A DNA stretch of 44,714 bases, from assembly GCA_044359525.1 (NCBI GenBank), contig JBIKLY010000017.1, forward strand, positions 1-44,714, given 5' to 3'. This DNA is from CAJBIL01 sp044359525. Lineage in GTDB: Bacteria > Pseudomonadota > Gammaproteobacteria > Burkholderiales > Rhodocyclaceae. The position numbers were made by a program, and so were the translations under genes. Below are positions 7,483-14,873 of this stretch, piece by piece. The notes beneath the pieces are model-generated. The model made no database searches. It had not been told where the DNA came from and worked only from the letters and a program-made list of their open reading frames with translations. The first letter of the stretch is position 1; every line of letters starts with the position of its first letter.

Positions 7483-7529
7483 AGCTTCCCTCGGTTTTTC
7501 GTCTACCAAAGGGCGGGGTTTATGCTACC
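7483..7529 (+). repeat. Direct repeat, copy B (upstream of the PIN module)
   Basis: A 47-base near-copy of 6628-6673 in the same orientation, starting AGCTTCCCTCGGTTTTTCGT and ending GGGGTTTATGCTACC. Differences from copy A are one substitution and one additional G. No coding potential or transposase is associated with it. Confidence 0.85.
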
Positions 7530-7631
7530 AGTTTTCCTGATGCTGCTTGCTGATCCACTGCACCCGGTACGGGCTGCAGGGCATAAGGCGCTGGAGAAGC
7601 ATGGTGTAAATCCGGCTCTGCAACTGCCTGC

Positions 7632-8534
7632 TCAGAAGCAGTTCCGTTCCAGCTTGATTTCCTGCAGGATTGTCGTCGAGATTTCCTCGATTGATTTGGT
7701 CGACGAATCGAGCCAGCGGATGCCTTCCTTGCGCATCATTTTTTCCGCTTCAGCCACTTCCTGTTTGCAGTTTTCGATGGCCGCATAACGGCTGTTTGGC
7801 CGTCTTTCGTTGCGAATGACTTGCAGGCGCTCCGGCTGGATGGTCAGGCCAAAGAGTTTTGCGCGGTGCTTTTCCAGCCCGTCGGGGAGCGCCCGGCGCT
7901 CAAAGTCTTCGGGAATCAGCGGGTAGTTGGCTGCCTTCAGACCAAACTGCATGGCCAGATAAAGACTGGTCGGCGTTTTGCCACAGCGCGATACGCCGAC
8001 GAGGATTACGTCGGCTTCTTCCAGTCCCTGAATGGTAATGCCATCGTCGTGACCCAGCGTGTAGTTAATGGCCTCCATGCGATCTTTATAGGAGTTGCTG
8101 TCGGTCGAACTATGCGAACGCCCGATGGTGTGCGTGGACTTGACCTCCAATTCCGCTTCCAGCGGTCCGATGAAGGTCTCGAAAAAGGACAGACAGAGCG
8201 CATCGGTCTGTCGCAGCATCGTATTGAGGTCAGGCTCCACCAGCGTTGTGAAAATGATCGGCCGCACGCCGTCATCGCGTGCCGCCTGCGAAATCCGCGC
8301 AACGCATTCGCGTGCTTTTTCTACCGAATTCACGAACGGCATGCGCACCTGCCTTATTCTCACCCCTTCAAACTGGGTGAGCAGGCTGTGGCCAAGCGTT
8401 TCGGCGGTGATGCCCGTGCCATCGGAGACAAAAAAAGCAGTGCGAATGAGTGCCGGGTCAGTCGGCTTGGTCAATTCTGTCAATTCTGTCAATTCTGTCA
8501 ATTCTGTCAATTCCGTCGATTCCATTGAGTCCAT
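7632..8534 (-). CDS. ppsR: PEP synthase regulatory kinase/pyrophosphorylase PpsR
   Basis: PpsR inactivates PEP synthase by ADP-dependent phosphorylation of a threonine next to the catalytic His, and reactivates it by Pi-dependent dephosphorylation (DUF299 family). Visible family motifs are FFVSDGTGITAETLGHSLL near the N-terminus, DDGITIQGLEEADVILVGVS leading into the P-loop-like GVSRCGKTPTSLYLA, and GLKAANYPLIPED. The start chosen is the ATG at 8534 (MDSMEST), 10 bases after lutB; an alternative ATG lies at 8525. The ORF can be extended to 8573, but that would overlap lutB. Residues ~6-20 are a Glu-Leu-Thr repeat from a 9-bp tandem array, unusual for the family. It is the last gene of the lut operon, and its target ppsA lies on the other arm of the locus. 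Confidence 0.93.
   Translation of the reverse strand: MDSMESTELTELTELTELTELTKPTDPALIRTAFFVSDGTGITAETLGHSLLTQFEGVRIRQVRMPFVNSVEKARECVARISQAARDDGVRPIIFTTLVEPDLNTMLRQTDALCLSFFETFIGPLEAELEVKSTHTIGRSHSSTDSNSYKDRMEAINYTLGHDDGITIQGLEEADVILVGVSRCGKTPTSLYLAMQFGLKAANYPLIPEDFERRALPDGLEKHRAKLFGLTIQPERLQVIRNERRPNSRYAAIENCKQEVAEAEKMMRKEGIRWLDSSTKSIEEISTTILQEIKLERNCF
8471..8515. repeat. 9-bp tandem repeat inside the ppsR 5' end
   Basis: TCAATTCTG is repeated head to tail four times perfectly (8471-8506) and a fifth time with one change (8507-8515); a more degenerate unit follows to 8524. On the coding (minus) strand each unit encodes Glu-Leu-Thr. The 9-base unit keeps frame whatever the copy number. Confidence 0.95.
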
Positions 8535-8544
8535 TTTAGTATGC

Positions 8545-9993
8545 TTATTTCCGGCGCTCTGCCAGCAGATCACGCAAAGAGCGTGCCGCAGGTTTGAGCG
8601 GCGTACGACTGTACGTCCAGCCCGATTGCATTGGTGGCGTCAGGAAACGGAAACGTGTGGCCAGCCAGCCGAAGGCACGGTACAGACGGGGGCGCGTGTA
8701 GAGGGCCGCCCAGCCAGCCCAGATCGCATCCATCAGCGCGCTCTTTGCCGCGCCCTGGCCGACCAGCGGCGCGTGGCCGGGGCGTGCATCATGCGTTGCC
8801 TCGCCGCGCAGGCGGATGAGCAGATCGGGGATTGGAATCTTTACCGGGCAGACTTCACCGCAGGCGCCGCACAAGCTGGAGGCGGTCGGCAGCGCGTGCG
8901 TTGCGGCCAGACCCATCATGTGCGGCGAGATGATTTCACCGATCGGACCGGGGTAGGTCGTGCCGTAGGCATGGCCGCCAACCCGTGTATAGACCGGGCA
9001 GTGGTTCATGCACGCGCCGCAGCGGATGCATTGCAGCGTTGAGCGCATCTGTTCGTCGTTGTAGGCCTGTGTGCGACCGTTGTCGAGCAGCACCAGATGC
9101 ACTTCCTGCGGACCGTCTTTTTCGCCGGGCTGGCGTGGCCGGCTGATCATGTTGACGTAGGTGGTCAGCGCCTGGCCAGTTGCCGAACGGGTCAGCAAGG
9201 CAAGTAGCGGCGGCACATGTTCGAGTTTTTCAACGATCTTTTCGATGCCGGTAATCGCTACGTGGACATTGGGTACGGTGGTGCACATGCGACCGTTGCC
9301 TTCGTTTTCGACCAGGCACAGCGTGCCGGTTTCTGCAACGGCAAAATTCACGCCGGAAAGGCCGATTTCCGCAGTCATGAACTTTTCGCGCAGTACGGCG
9401 CGCCCGATGCCAATCAGTTCGTCGACCGACTCGGTGTAGCTGGCACCCGGAACTTTCTCGGCAAACAGCTTGGCGATCTGCTGCTTGGTCTTGTGGATCG
9501 CCGGCATGATGATGTGCGAGGGCTTTTCGCCGTCGAGCTGGACGATATATTCACCCATATCGCTTTCCAGCGCCTCGATGCCGGCTGCTTCCATCGCGTG
9601 ATTAAGCTCGGTCTCCTCACTGACCATCGACTTGCCCTTGACCATCAGCTTTGCCGAATGTTTTTGCGCGATGCCGATGATGATCGCATTGGCCTGTTCG
9701 GCGTTTTCGGCCCAGTGCACCTGGATGCCGTTGGCCGTGAGCTTGCGTTCGAGTTTTTCGAGCAGATCAGGCAGGTTCGCCAGACTGTATTTACGGATAT
9801 GCTCAGCCATGCTGCGTTGCACTTCGAGCGCCACCGGGTCAGGAAACTGCGTGACGCGCTTGGCGATTAAAAAATCCATTGCACCGCGAAAGCTCTTGCG
9901 CAGATGCGCATCGGAAACGGCTTCGCTGGTGCGTTGTTTGAATTCGCTGGCCGGGACGAACTTGAGCGTCTGGCTATTCTCGTGGGCACCCAT
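8545..9993 (-). CDS. lutB: L-lactate utilisation iron-sulfur protein LutB
   Basis: This is the large Fe-S subunit of the LutABC (YkgEFG) complex that oxidises L-lactate to pyruvate. The 482-residue protein has an N-terminal LUD domain (~60-310, e.g. VKGKSMVSEETELNHAMEAA and AVAETGTLCLVENEGNGR). A ferredoxin-like module with two cysteine clusters follows: C322-x2-C325-x2-C328-x3-C332 (CIRCGACMNHCPVY) and C375-x2-C378-x3-C382 (CGACGEVCPVK). The C-terminal ~80 residues are the usual DUF3390-like tail. The ATG shares one base with the lutC stop. The gene order lutA-lutC-lutB differs from the A-B-C order of Bacillus. Confidence 0.94.
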   Translation of the reverse strand: MGAHENSQTLKFVPASEFKQRTSEAVSDAHLRKSFRGAMDFLIAKRVTQFPDPVALEVQRSMAEHIRKYSLANLPDLLEKLERKLTANGIQVHWAENAEQANAIIIGIAQKHSAKLMVKGKSMVSEETELNHAMEAAGIEALESDMGEYIVQLDGEKPSHIIMPAIHKTKQQIAKLFAEKVPGASYTESVDELIGIGRAVLREKFMTAEIGLSGVNFAVAETGTLCLVENEGNGRMCTTVPNVHVAITGIEKIVEKLEHVPPLLALLTRSATGQALTTYVNMISRPRQPGEKDGPQEVHLVLLDNGRTQAYNDEQMRSTLQCIRCGACMNHCPVYTRVGGHAYGTTYPGPIGEIISPHMMGLAATHALPTASSLCGACGEVCPVKIPIPDLLIRLRGEATHDARPGHAPLVGQGAAKSALMDAIWAGWAALYTRPRLYRAFGWLATRFRFLTPPMQSGWTYSRTPLKPAARSLRDLLAERRK

Positions 9994-10673
9994 TACAGCT
10001 CCTCCTCATTGACCAGAAGCAGAATGACCAGTTCCTTCGGGCCATGTGCGCCATAGGCCAGCGTCACCTGAATATCGGCCGTCTTGGACGGGCCCGATAT
10101 CAGTAACGCGTTGGTCGGCATATTGCCATCGGCCCCCCAGCCCTGGGTGCTCATTGCTTCGAACAGGTTGTCAAAGATCTTGTCTGCATCGAGCAGAGCG
10201 AAGTGAATCGGTGGCACGAGCGACATCAGGCGTGGTTCCTGGGCATCGGGCCAGACGATCAGCGTGCCGGTTTCTGCAATGCCACCACGCGTCGAAGTGA
10301 AGCCGGCATCGGTGTCGCGAAAGAGTTCCGGCTTCCAGTCGTTGATCGGGCGGTCGTAAGGTTTCAAGCCCTTGATGCCGGCACCTTCGAGAGTGGCCGA
10401 GTGCGCCGTCTGCGCGCCGTAGAGCAAGGAATTGACGTTCTTTGCGACACACAACGAGCGCAAGGTTTCGGCCCAGTTGACGTGCGTCACGCGAACCACT
10501 TCGCCGCGCCAGAAAGCCATTTTTTCACAGAAACGTTCGATACGGGCGGCGCGATCTTCCGTCGGCGCTGCACTGCGTACCGTGGCATAGAAGTCGGGAA
10601 CATCGGGCGCCAAAACCGGCTTGCCTTGCGGCGCGTCGCGCAGGCGCTGCAGGATGTTGTCGCGCGCGCTCAT
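9993..10673 (-). CDS. lutC: Lactate utilisation protein LutC (LUD domain)
   Basis: LutC (YkgG family) is the small LUD-domain subunit of the lactate-oxidising complex. The 226-residue protein shows the LUD pattern GGIAETGTLIVWPDAQEPRL, then SLVPPIHFALLDADKIFDNL and a C-terminal ISGPSKTADIQVTLAYGAHG. N-terminal residues MSARDNILQRLRDA are typical. The start overlaps the end of lutA by four bases (ATGA) and the stop touches lutB, so the three genes are tightly coupled. Confidence 0.94.
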   Translation of the reverse strand: MSARDNILQRLRDAPQGKPVLAPDVPDFYATVRSAAPTEDRAARIERFCEKMAFWRGEVVRVTHVNWAETLRSLCVAKNVNSLLYGAQTAHSATLEGAGIKGLKPYDRPINDWKPELFRDTDAGFTSTRGGIAETGTLIVWPDAQEPRLMSLVPPIHFALLDADKIFDNLFEAMSTQGWGADGNMPTNALLISGPSKTADIQVTLAYGAHGPKELVILLLVNEEEL

Positions 10674-11437
10674 GATTTTTCTCCCAGTTGTTCACAAAGG
10701 AAGGTCGCCAGATGTTTGCCCTGAAAGCTGTCGCCGCGCTTCTGCAGGGTGTGGTTGATGTTCAGCATGCAACCGCAGTCGGCGGAAATAAAAGCCGCTG
10801 CGCCGGTTTCCTTGAGTGCGTCGGCCTTGTCGCCGGCCATTGCCGAGGAGATCGATGGGTGCTTGAGCGAAAACGTACCACCAAAGCCACAGCATTCCGA
10901 CTCGTGCGATTGCATGACGACATTGACGCTGGGCAACTGGGCGAGGAGGGCGCGGGCATGCTCGTGCGTGCCCATTTCGCGGCGCGCAGCGCAGGAGGTG
11001 TGCAGCGTGATCGTCGCGGGCTTGCCGGAATCCTGCCATTGCACCTTAAGGACATTGAGCAACAGTTCGGAGAGCTCGAAAACGCGCTCGGCCAAAGCCT
11101 CCGCTTTAAGTTTCATGACCGGATCGTCGGCAAAGAGTTTGGGGTAATGATGCCGCATCATGCCGGCGCAGGAGCCGGACGGTACAACAACCGGCCAGTC
11201 ATTCGGAAATAGTTGCATCTGGGTCAATGCCACGGCGCGGGCTTCGTCGGCATAGCCGCTGGTATAAGCGGGTTGGCCGCAACAGGTCTGGTTTTCCGGG
11301 AAATGAACGGTCACCCCCTCGCGTTCGAGCAGGGTGATGGCATCCATCCCGGCCTCCGGGCAGAACAGATCAACGAGACAGGTGGCAAAGAAATAAACGT
11401 CCGTGGGACGTGAACCGCGTGGGATGTTTCGTTGCAT
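10670..11437 (-). CDS. lutA: Lactate utilisation CCG-domain protein LutA
   Basis: LutA (YkgE) carries two CCG (cysteine-rich) domains binding an Fe-S cofactor, as in heterodisulfide reductase and glycolate oxidase subunits. The ATG at 11437 (MQRNIPRGSRP) was chosen because AAAGGAG lies 6 bases upstream and 255 residues is the family length; an ORF extension to 11500 would run through the control region. Motifs are VYFFATCLVDLFCPEAGMD, then ENQTCCGQPAYTSGY (first CCG) and HESECCGFGGTFS (second CCG), with conserved ADCGCMLNI near the C-terminus. It is the first gene of lutA-lutC-lutB-ppsR. Confidence 0.94.
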   Translation of the reverse strand: MQRNIPRGSRPTDVYFFATCLVDLFCPEAGMDAITLLEREGVTVHFPENQTCCGQPAYTSGYADEARAVALTQMQLFPNDWPVVVPSGSCAGMMRHHYPKLFADDPVMKLKAEALAERVFELSELLLNVLKVQWQDSGKPATITLHTSCAARREMGTHEHARALLAQLPSVNVVMQSHESECCGFGGTFSLKHPSISSAMAGDKADALKETGAAAFISADCGCMLNINHTLQKRGDSFQGKHLATFLCEQLGEKS

Positions 11438-11456
11438 CGCCGCTCCTTTGGTAAAT

Positions 11457-11467
11457 TGGTAAGACCA
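11457..11467. promoter_or_regulatory. PdhR/LldR-type operator next to lutA
   Basis: TGGT-AAG-ACCA, within TTGGTAAGACCAG, matches the TTGGTnnnACCAA pattern bound by FadR-family regulators such as PdhR and LldR. It lies 20 bases upstream of the lutA ATG, downstream of the predicted lut promoter, where bound protein would block elongation or initiation. The same core in reverse orientation occurs at 11571-11581. Confidence 0.72.
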
Positions 11468-11485
11468 GTTTTGTACGATGGCGAA

Positions 11486-11514
11486 AATGTACGGTATCAC
11501 AACGCTTTAGTCAA
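11486..11514 (-). promoter_or_regulatory. Predicted sigma-70 promoter of the lut operon
   Basis: On the minus strand, TTGACT (11514-11509), a 17-base spacer and TACATT (11491-11486). Transcription would start near 11479, about 40 bases before the lutA ATG, with the TGGTAAGACCA operator in the early transcribed region. Confidence 0.55.
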
Positions 11515-11537
11515 TACAGAGAGAAAAAATTACCGCC

Positions 11538-11566
11538 TTGCGATTTGTCTGTTAGCTGATTAGAAT
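11538..11566 (+). promoter_or_regulatory. Predicted sigma-70 promoter of the regulator-ppsA operon
   Basis: TTGCGA (11538-11543), a 17-base spacer and TAGAAT (11561-11566). The predicted transcription start (~11573) falls inside the operator at 11571-11581, as expected for autorepression. It is divergent from the lut promoter. Confidence 0.6.
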
Positions 11567-11570
11567 TACG

Positions 11571-11581
11571 TGGTCTTACCA
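11571..11581. promoter_or_regulatory. PdhR/LldR-type operator next to the regulator gene
   Basis: TGGT-CTT-ACCA is the exact reverse complement of the 11457-11467 site. The two centres lie 114 bases apart, about 11 helical turns, which would permit looping between them. It overlaps the predicted start point of the regulator transcript and lies 14 bases before the TTG start codon. Confidence 0.72.
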
Positions 11582-11595
11582 ATCGATCGACAACA

Positions 11596-12381
11596 TTGCC
11601 CAAGCCGCAAAAAAGATTTCAGGTACCACGCGTCTCCGATGCAGTCGCTGCCTCTTTGGAACGTCGTATTCTGGAAGGTTCAATAAAACCGGGGGACCGT
11701 CTGCCTCCTGAGCGTGAACTCGCCATCGAGTTGGGCGTGTCGCGCCCCTCGCTGCGCGAGGCGATCCAGAAACTTGCGTCGAAGGGTATGGTACAGAGTC
11801 TTCAGGGTGGTGGCACCTATGTCACCGACCGCCTTGAGTCAACTTTTTTTGACCCCTGGCAGGACATGATGGGGGCGCATCCGGGTTTGCGCGAGGATTT
11901 GCTTGAGTTTCGCCGGATGCTCGAAGGCCAGGCCGCCGAGTGGGCGGCTGAACGGGCTACCGAATCTGATCTGAAACGGCTTGAAAAAGCATTTGAAACG
12001 ATGAACGATGCTTTTGATACCGAAGATCTCGATCATCGAGCCAGTTCGGATATCGCCTTTCACCAGGCTATCGGCGAAGCAACGCACAACGTATTGATCG
12101 GCCATCTCTCGGCGGCATTGCTGCGCTTGATGCAAGACAATATCCGGCTCAATCTGGGCGAACTCAACAGCATTCCTGCTGCGACCTCACTCCTGAAAAG
12201 TCAGCATGCCGGTATCTACGCAGCAATCTGCGAGCGCAAGCCGGCAGTCGCCCGGGCTGCCGCTGAAACACACATTGATTTCGTTCGCGAATCCTTGGCC
12301 CAGACGCTGCGCTCTGTCGCACGGCGAGAAACTGCTGCCCGCCGGCTGAGTAGCGAATTTTCAGAACCGTTTTCTTCTTGA
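11596..12381 (+). CDS. FadR-family (GntR/FCD) regulator, LldR/PdhR-like
   Basis: A 261-residue transcription factor. Residues ~10-80 form a GntR winged helix-turn-helix: VSDAVAASLERRILEGSIKP, then GDRLPPERELAIELGVSRPS, LREAIQKLASKG and a GGGTYV wing. Residues ~100-240 form an FCD effector domain, including EFRRMLEGQAAEWAAERAT and the metal/ligand His region SSDIAFHQAIGEATHN. FCD regulators of this branch sense lactate, pyruvate or related carboxylates. The start is a TTG at 11596, chosen because no ATG or GTG fits; the ribosome binding site is weak. Two TGGTnnnACCA sites flank the divergent promoters, so it probably controls lutACB-ppsR and itself. ppsA follows after only 24 bases and is likely co-transcribed. 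Confidence 0.88.
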   Translation: MPKPQKRFQVPRVSDAVAASLERRILEGSIKPGDRLPPERELAIELGVSRPSLREAIQKLASKGMVQSLQGGGTYVTDRLESTFFDPWQDMMGAHPGLREDLLEFRRMLEGQAAEWAAERATESDLKRLEKAFETMNDAFDTEDLDHRASSDIAFHQAIGEATHNVLIGHLSAALLRLMQDNIRLNLGELNSIPAATSLLKSQHAGIYAAICERKPAVARAAAETHIDFVRESLAQTLRSVARRETAARRLSSEFSEPFSS

Positions 12382-12405
12382 TTTAAACCTTTAAAAGGAA
12401 TCCGC

Positions 12406-14793
12406 ATGGAGCCTCTCGTCATCCCCCTTGAAAAGCTGCGCATGACCGACGTTGAACAGGTCGGCGGCAAAAACTCGTCGCTTGGCGAAATGATCAGCCA
12501 GCTGGCCGATTCCGGCGTACGTGTGCCGGGCGGCTTTGCGACGACGGCAGCGGCCTACCGTGATTTTCTGGCGCAGAGCGGTCTGGATACAAAAATCAAT
12601 GCAGCCCTCGATGCACTCGACGTCGAAGACGTCAATGCGCTCGCCGTCTGCGGCCAGCAGATCCGCAACTGGATCATGGATACGCCGTTCCCGACCGCAC
12701 TGACTGTTGAAATCTCCGCGCAGTACCAGCGTCTGGTTGCCGAATGCAATGACGAAGGTGCAGCCGACATGTCATTCGCCGTGCGCTCCTCAGCCACTGC
12801 CGAAGACCTGCCGGATGCGTCATTTGCCGGCCAGCAGGAGACCTTCCTCAATATTCACGGGCTCGACAACATCCTGCACGCGATCAAGGAAGTATTCGCC
12901 TCGCTCTACAACGACCGCGCCATCTCGTACCGCGTGCACAAGAACTTCGTCCATGCCGATGTCGCGTTGTCGGCCGGCGTGCAGCGCATGGTGCGCTCCG
13001 ATACCGGCGCCGCCGGCGTGATGTTCACGCTCGATACTGAATCCGGCTTCCGCGATGCAGTTTTCGTTACGTCCTCCTATGGCCTTGGTGAAACGGTGGT
13101 GCAGGGTGCCGTGAATCCGGACGAGTTCTACGTGCATAAGCCGATGCTGGCTGCCGGCAAACATGCCGTGATCCGTCGCAACCTCGGCTCGAAGCTGATC
13201 AAGATGGTTTTTACCGGCGAAAAAGCGGCCGGAAAATCGGTGATGACCGTCGATGTCGCCGAAACCGAGCGTCACCAGTTCTCGCTCAACGATGCCGAAG
13301 TGCAAGAACTTGCCCGTTACGCCGTGATCATCGAGCAGCACTACGGCCGCCCGATGGACATCGAATGGGGCAAGGATGGCCGCGACGGCAAGCTGTATGT
13401 GCTGCAGGCGCGCCCGGAGACGGTCAAGTCGCAGGAAGGCGGTCACGACCGTTTGCAGAAATTCAAGCTGAAGAGCTTCTCGAAAGTGCTGACCTCCGGT
13501 CGCGCCATTGGCCAGAAGATCGGCCTCGGCCCGGTACGCGTTGTGCGCGACCCGAAGCAGATGGATCAGGTCCAGCCCGGCGACGTGCTCGTTGCCGACA
13601 TGACCGACCCAAACTGGGAGCCGGTGATGAAGCGCGCCTCGGCGATCGTCACCAACCGAGGCGGGCGCACCTGCCACGCGGCGATCATCGCGCGTGAACT
13701 GGGTATCCCGGCGATTGTCGGCTGCGGCGATGCGACTGAAACGCTAGTGGAAGGCGAGATCGTCACCGTCTCGTGTGCCGAAGGCGACACCGGCCACGTC
13801 TATCGCGGCAAGCTCGATTTCGAAGTGACCTCGCGCGAAATCACGGCGATGCCCGAGATCCCGGTCAAGATCATGATGAACGTCGGCAACCCCGAACTGG
13901 CCTTCGAGTTTTCGCAGTTACCGAATGGCGGCGTCGGTCTGGCACGCGTCGAGTTCATCATCAACAACGTGATCGGCGTGCACCCCAAGGCCATCCTCGA
14001 TATCGACCGTCAGCCGGCATCACGGCGCGAGGAAATCGAACGCCGCGCCCGCGGCTACGCCAGCCCCAAGGATTTCTTCGTCGAGAAACTGGTTGAAGGC
14101 GTGGCAACCATCGCTGCCGCCTTCTGGCCGAAGCCGGTGATCGTCCGCCTCTCCGACTTCAAGTCGAACGAATACCGCAAGCTGCTCGGCGGCGACGCCT
14201 ACGAGCCGGAAGAAGAAAACCCGATGCTCGGTTTCCGTGGCGCCTCGCGCTATATCGCCAGCACCTTCCGCGACTGCTTTGAAATGGAGTGCCTTGCCAT
14301 GAAAAAGGTGCGCGAGGAAATGGGGCTGACCAACGTCGAGCTGATGGTGCCTTTCGTGCGCACTGTCGGCGAAGCCGCCGCCGTCGAAACGCTGCTTGCC
14401 GAGCATGGCCTGAAGCGCGGCGAGAACGGCCTGAAGCTGATCATGATGTGCGAGATCCCGTCCAACGCGCTGCTCGCCGACGAGTTTTTGAAACATTTCG
14501 ACGGCATGTCGATCGGCTCCAACGACCTGACGCAGCTGACGCTCGGCCTCGACCGCGATTCCGGTCTGGTTGCCTCGCTGTTCGACGAACGCGACCCGGC
14601 GGTCAAGGCGCTGCTCGAAATGGCCATTTCTGCCTGCCGCAAGCAGGGCAAGTATGTCGGCATCTGCGGCCAGGGGCCGTCGGATCACGCCGATCTGGCC
14701 GAGTGGCTGATGGATCAGGGAATCAGCAGCATCTCGCTGAACCCGGATACGGTGGTCGATACGTGGACGCTACTGGCGGCACACAAGGTCTGA
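12406..14793 (+). CDS. ppsA: Phosphoenolpyruvate synthase
   Basis: PEP synthase converts pyruvate, ATP and water to PEP, AMP and Pi, the entry to gluconeogenesis from lactate or pyruvate. The 795-residue protein has the ATP-grasp domain (~1-340, e.g. VGGKNSSLGEM and FAVRSSATAEDLPDASFAGQ). The mobile phosphohistidine domain has its catalytic His at ~424 in RGGRTCHAAIIARELGIPA, directly after the Thr that PpsR-type kinases modify. The C-terminal TIM-barrel domain includes MCEIPSNALLADEFL, GSNDLTQLTLGLDRDSG and the catalytic Cys (~754) in GICGQGPSDH. AAAAGGA precedes the ATG. It follows the regulator gene by 24 bases, and a strong hairpin terminator closes the operon. Confidence 0.97.
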   Translation: MEPLVIPLEKLRMTDVEQVGGKNSSLGEMISQLADSGVRVPGGFATTAAAYRDFLAQSGLDTKINAALDALDVEDVNALAVCGQQIRNWIMDTPFPTALTVEISAQYQRLVAECNDEGAADMSFAVRSSATAEDLPDASFAGQQETFLNIHGLDNILHAIKEVFASLYNDRAISYRVHKNFVHADVALSAGVQRMVRSDTGAAGVMFTLDTESGFRDAVFVTSSYGLGETVVQGAVNPDEFYVHKPMLAAGKHAVIRRNLGSKLIKMVFTGEKAAGKSVMTVDVAETERHQFSLNDAEVQELARYAVIIEQHYGRPMDIEWGKDGRDGKLYVLQARPETVKSQEGGHDRLQKFKLKSFSKVLTSGRAIGQKIGLGPVRVVRDPKQMDQVQPGDVLVADMTDPNWEPVMKRASAIVTNRGGRTCHAAIIARELGIPAIVGCGDATETLVEGEIVTVSCAEGDTGHVYRGKLDFEVTSREITAMPEIPVKIMMNVGNPELAFEFSQLPNGGVGLARVEFIINNVIGVHPKAILDIDRQPASRREEIERRARGYASPKDFFVEKLVEGVATIAAAFWPKPVIVRLSDFKSNEYRKLLGGDAYEPEEENPMLGFRGASRYIASTFRDCFEMECLAMKKVREEMGLTNVELMVPFVRTVGEAAAVETLLAEHGLKRGENGLKLIMMCEIPSNALLADEFLKHFDGMSIGSNDLTQLTLGLDRDSGLVASLFDERDPAVKALLEMAISACRKQGKYVGICGQGPSDHADLAEWLMDQGISSISLNPDTVVDTWTLLAAHKV

Positions 14794-14815
14794 ATCTGTC
14801 GCAAGCCGGTACTAA

Positions 14816-14846
14816 GCAAAACGCCCCGAGCTTCGGGGCGTTTTGC
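14816..14846. terminator. Bidirectional Rho-independent terminator after ppsA
   Basis: A perfect 13-bp stem GCAAAACGCCCCG (14816-14828) / CGGGGCGTTTTGC (14834-14846) with a 5-base loop. A-run and T-run are built into the arms, so it can end ppsA (rightward) and the DUF2242 gene (leftward), which converge here. Confidence 0.9.
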
Positions 14847-14873
14847 TTTGGCGTGACTGGAAGCGCAAGACAA

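Noticed and set aside
6628..7529. Integron gene-cassette sites (attC) around the PIN toxin-antitoxin pair
   Set aside because: The repeats lack the RYYYAAC and GTTRRRY core sites and the internal symmetry of attC, and no integrase is present. They are reported only as direct repeats.
7530..7631. Forward ORF starting in direct repeat B (MLPVFLMLLADP...)
   Set aside because: Most of its length is antisense to ppsR; there is no ribosome binding site and no family resemblance.
8545..8573. Longer PpsR start at 8573
   Set aside because: It would overlap the end of lutB by 29 bases and adds residues without a ribosome binding site; the ATG at 8534 fits the 10-base gap better.
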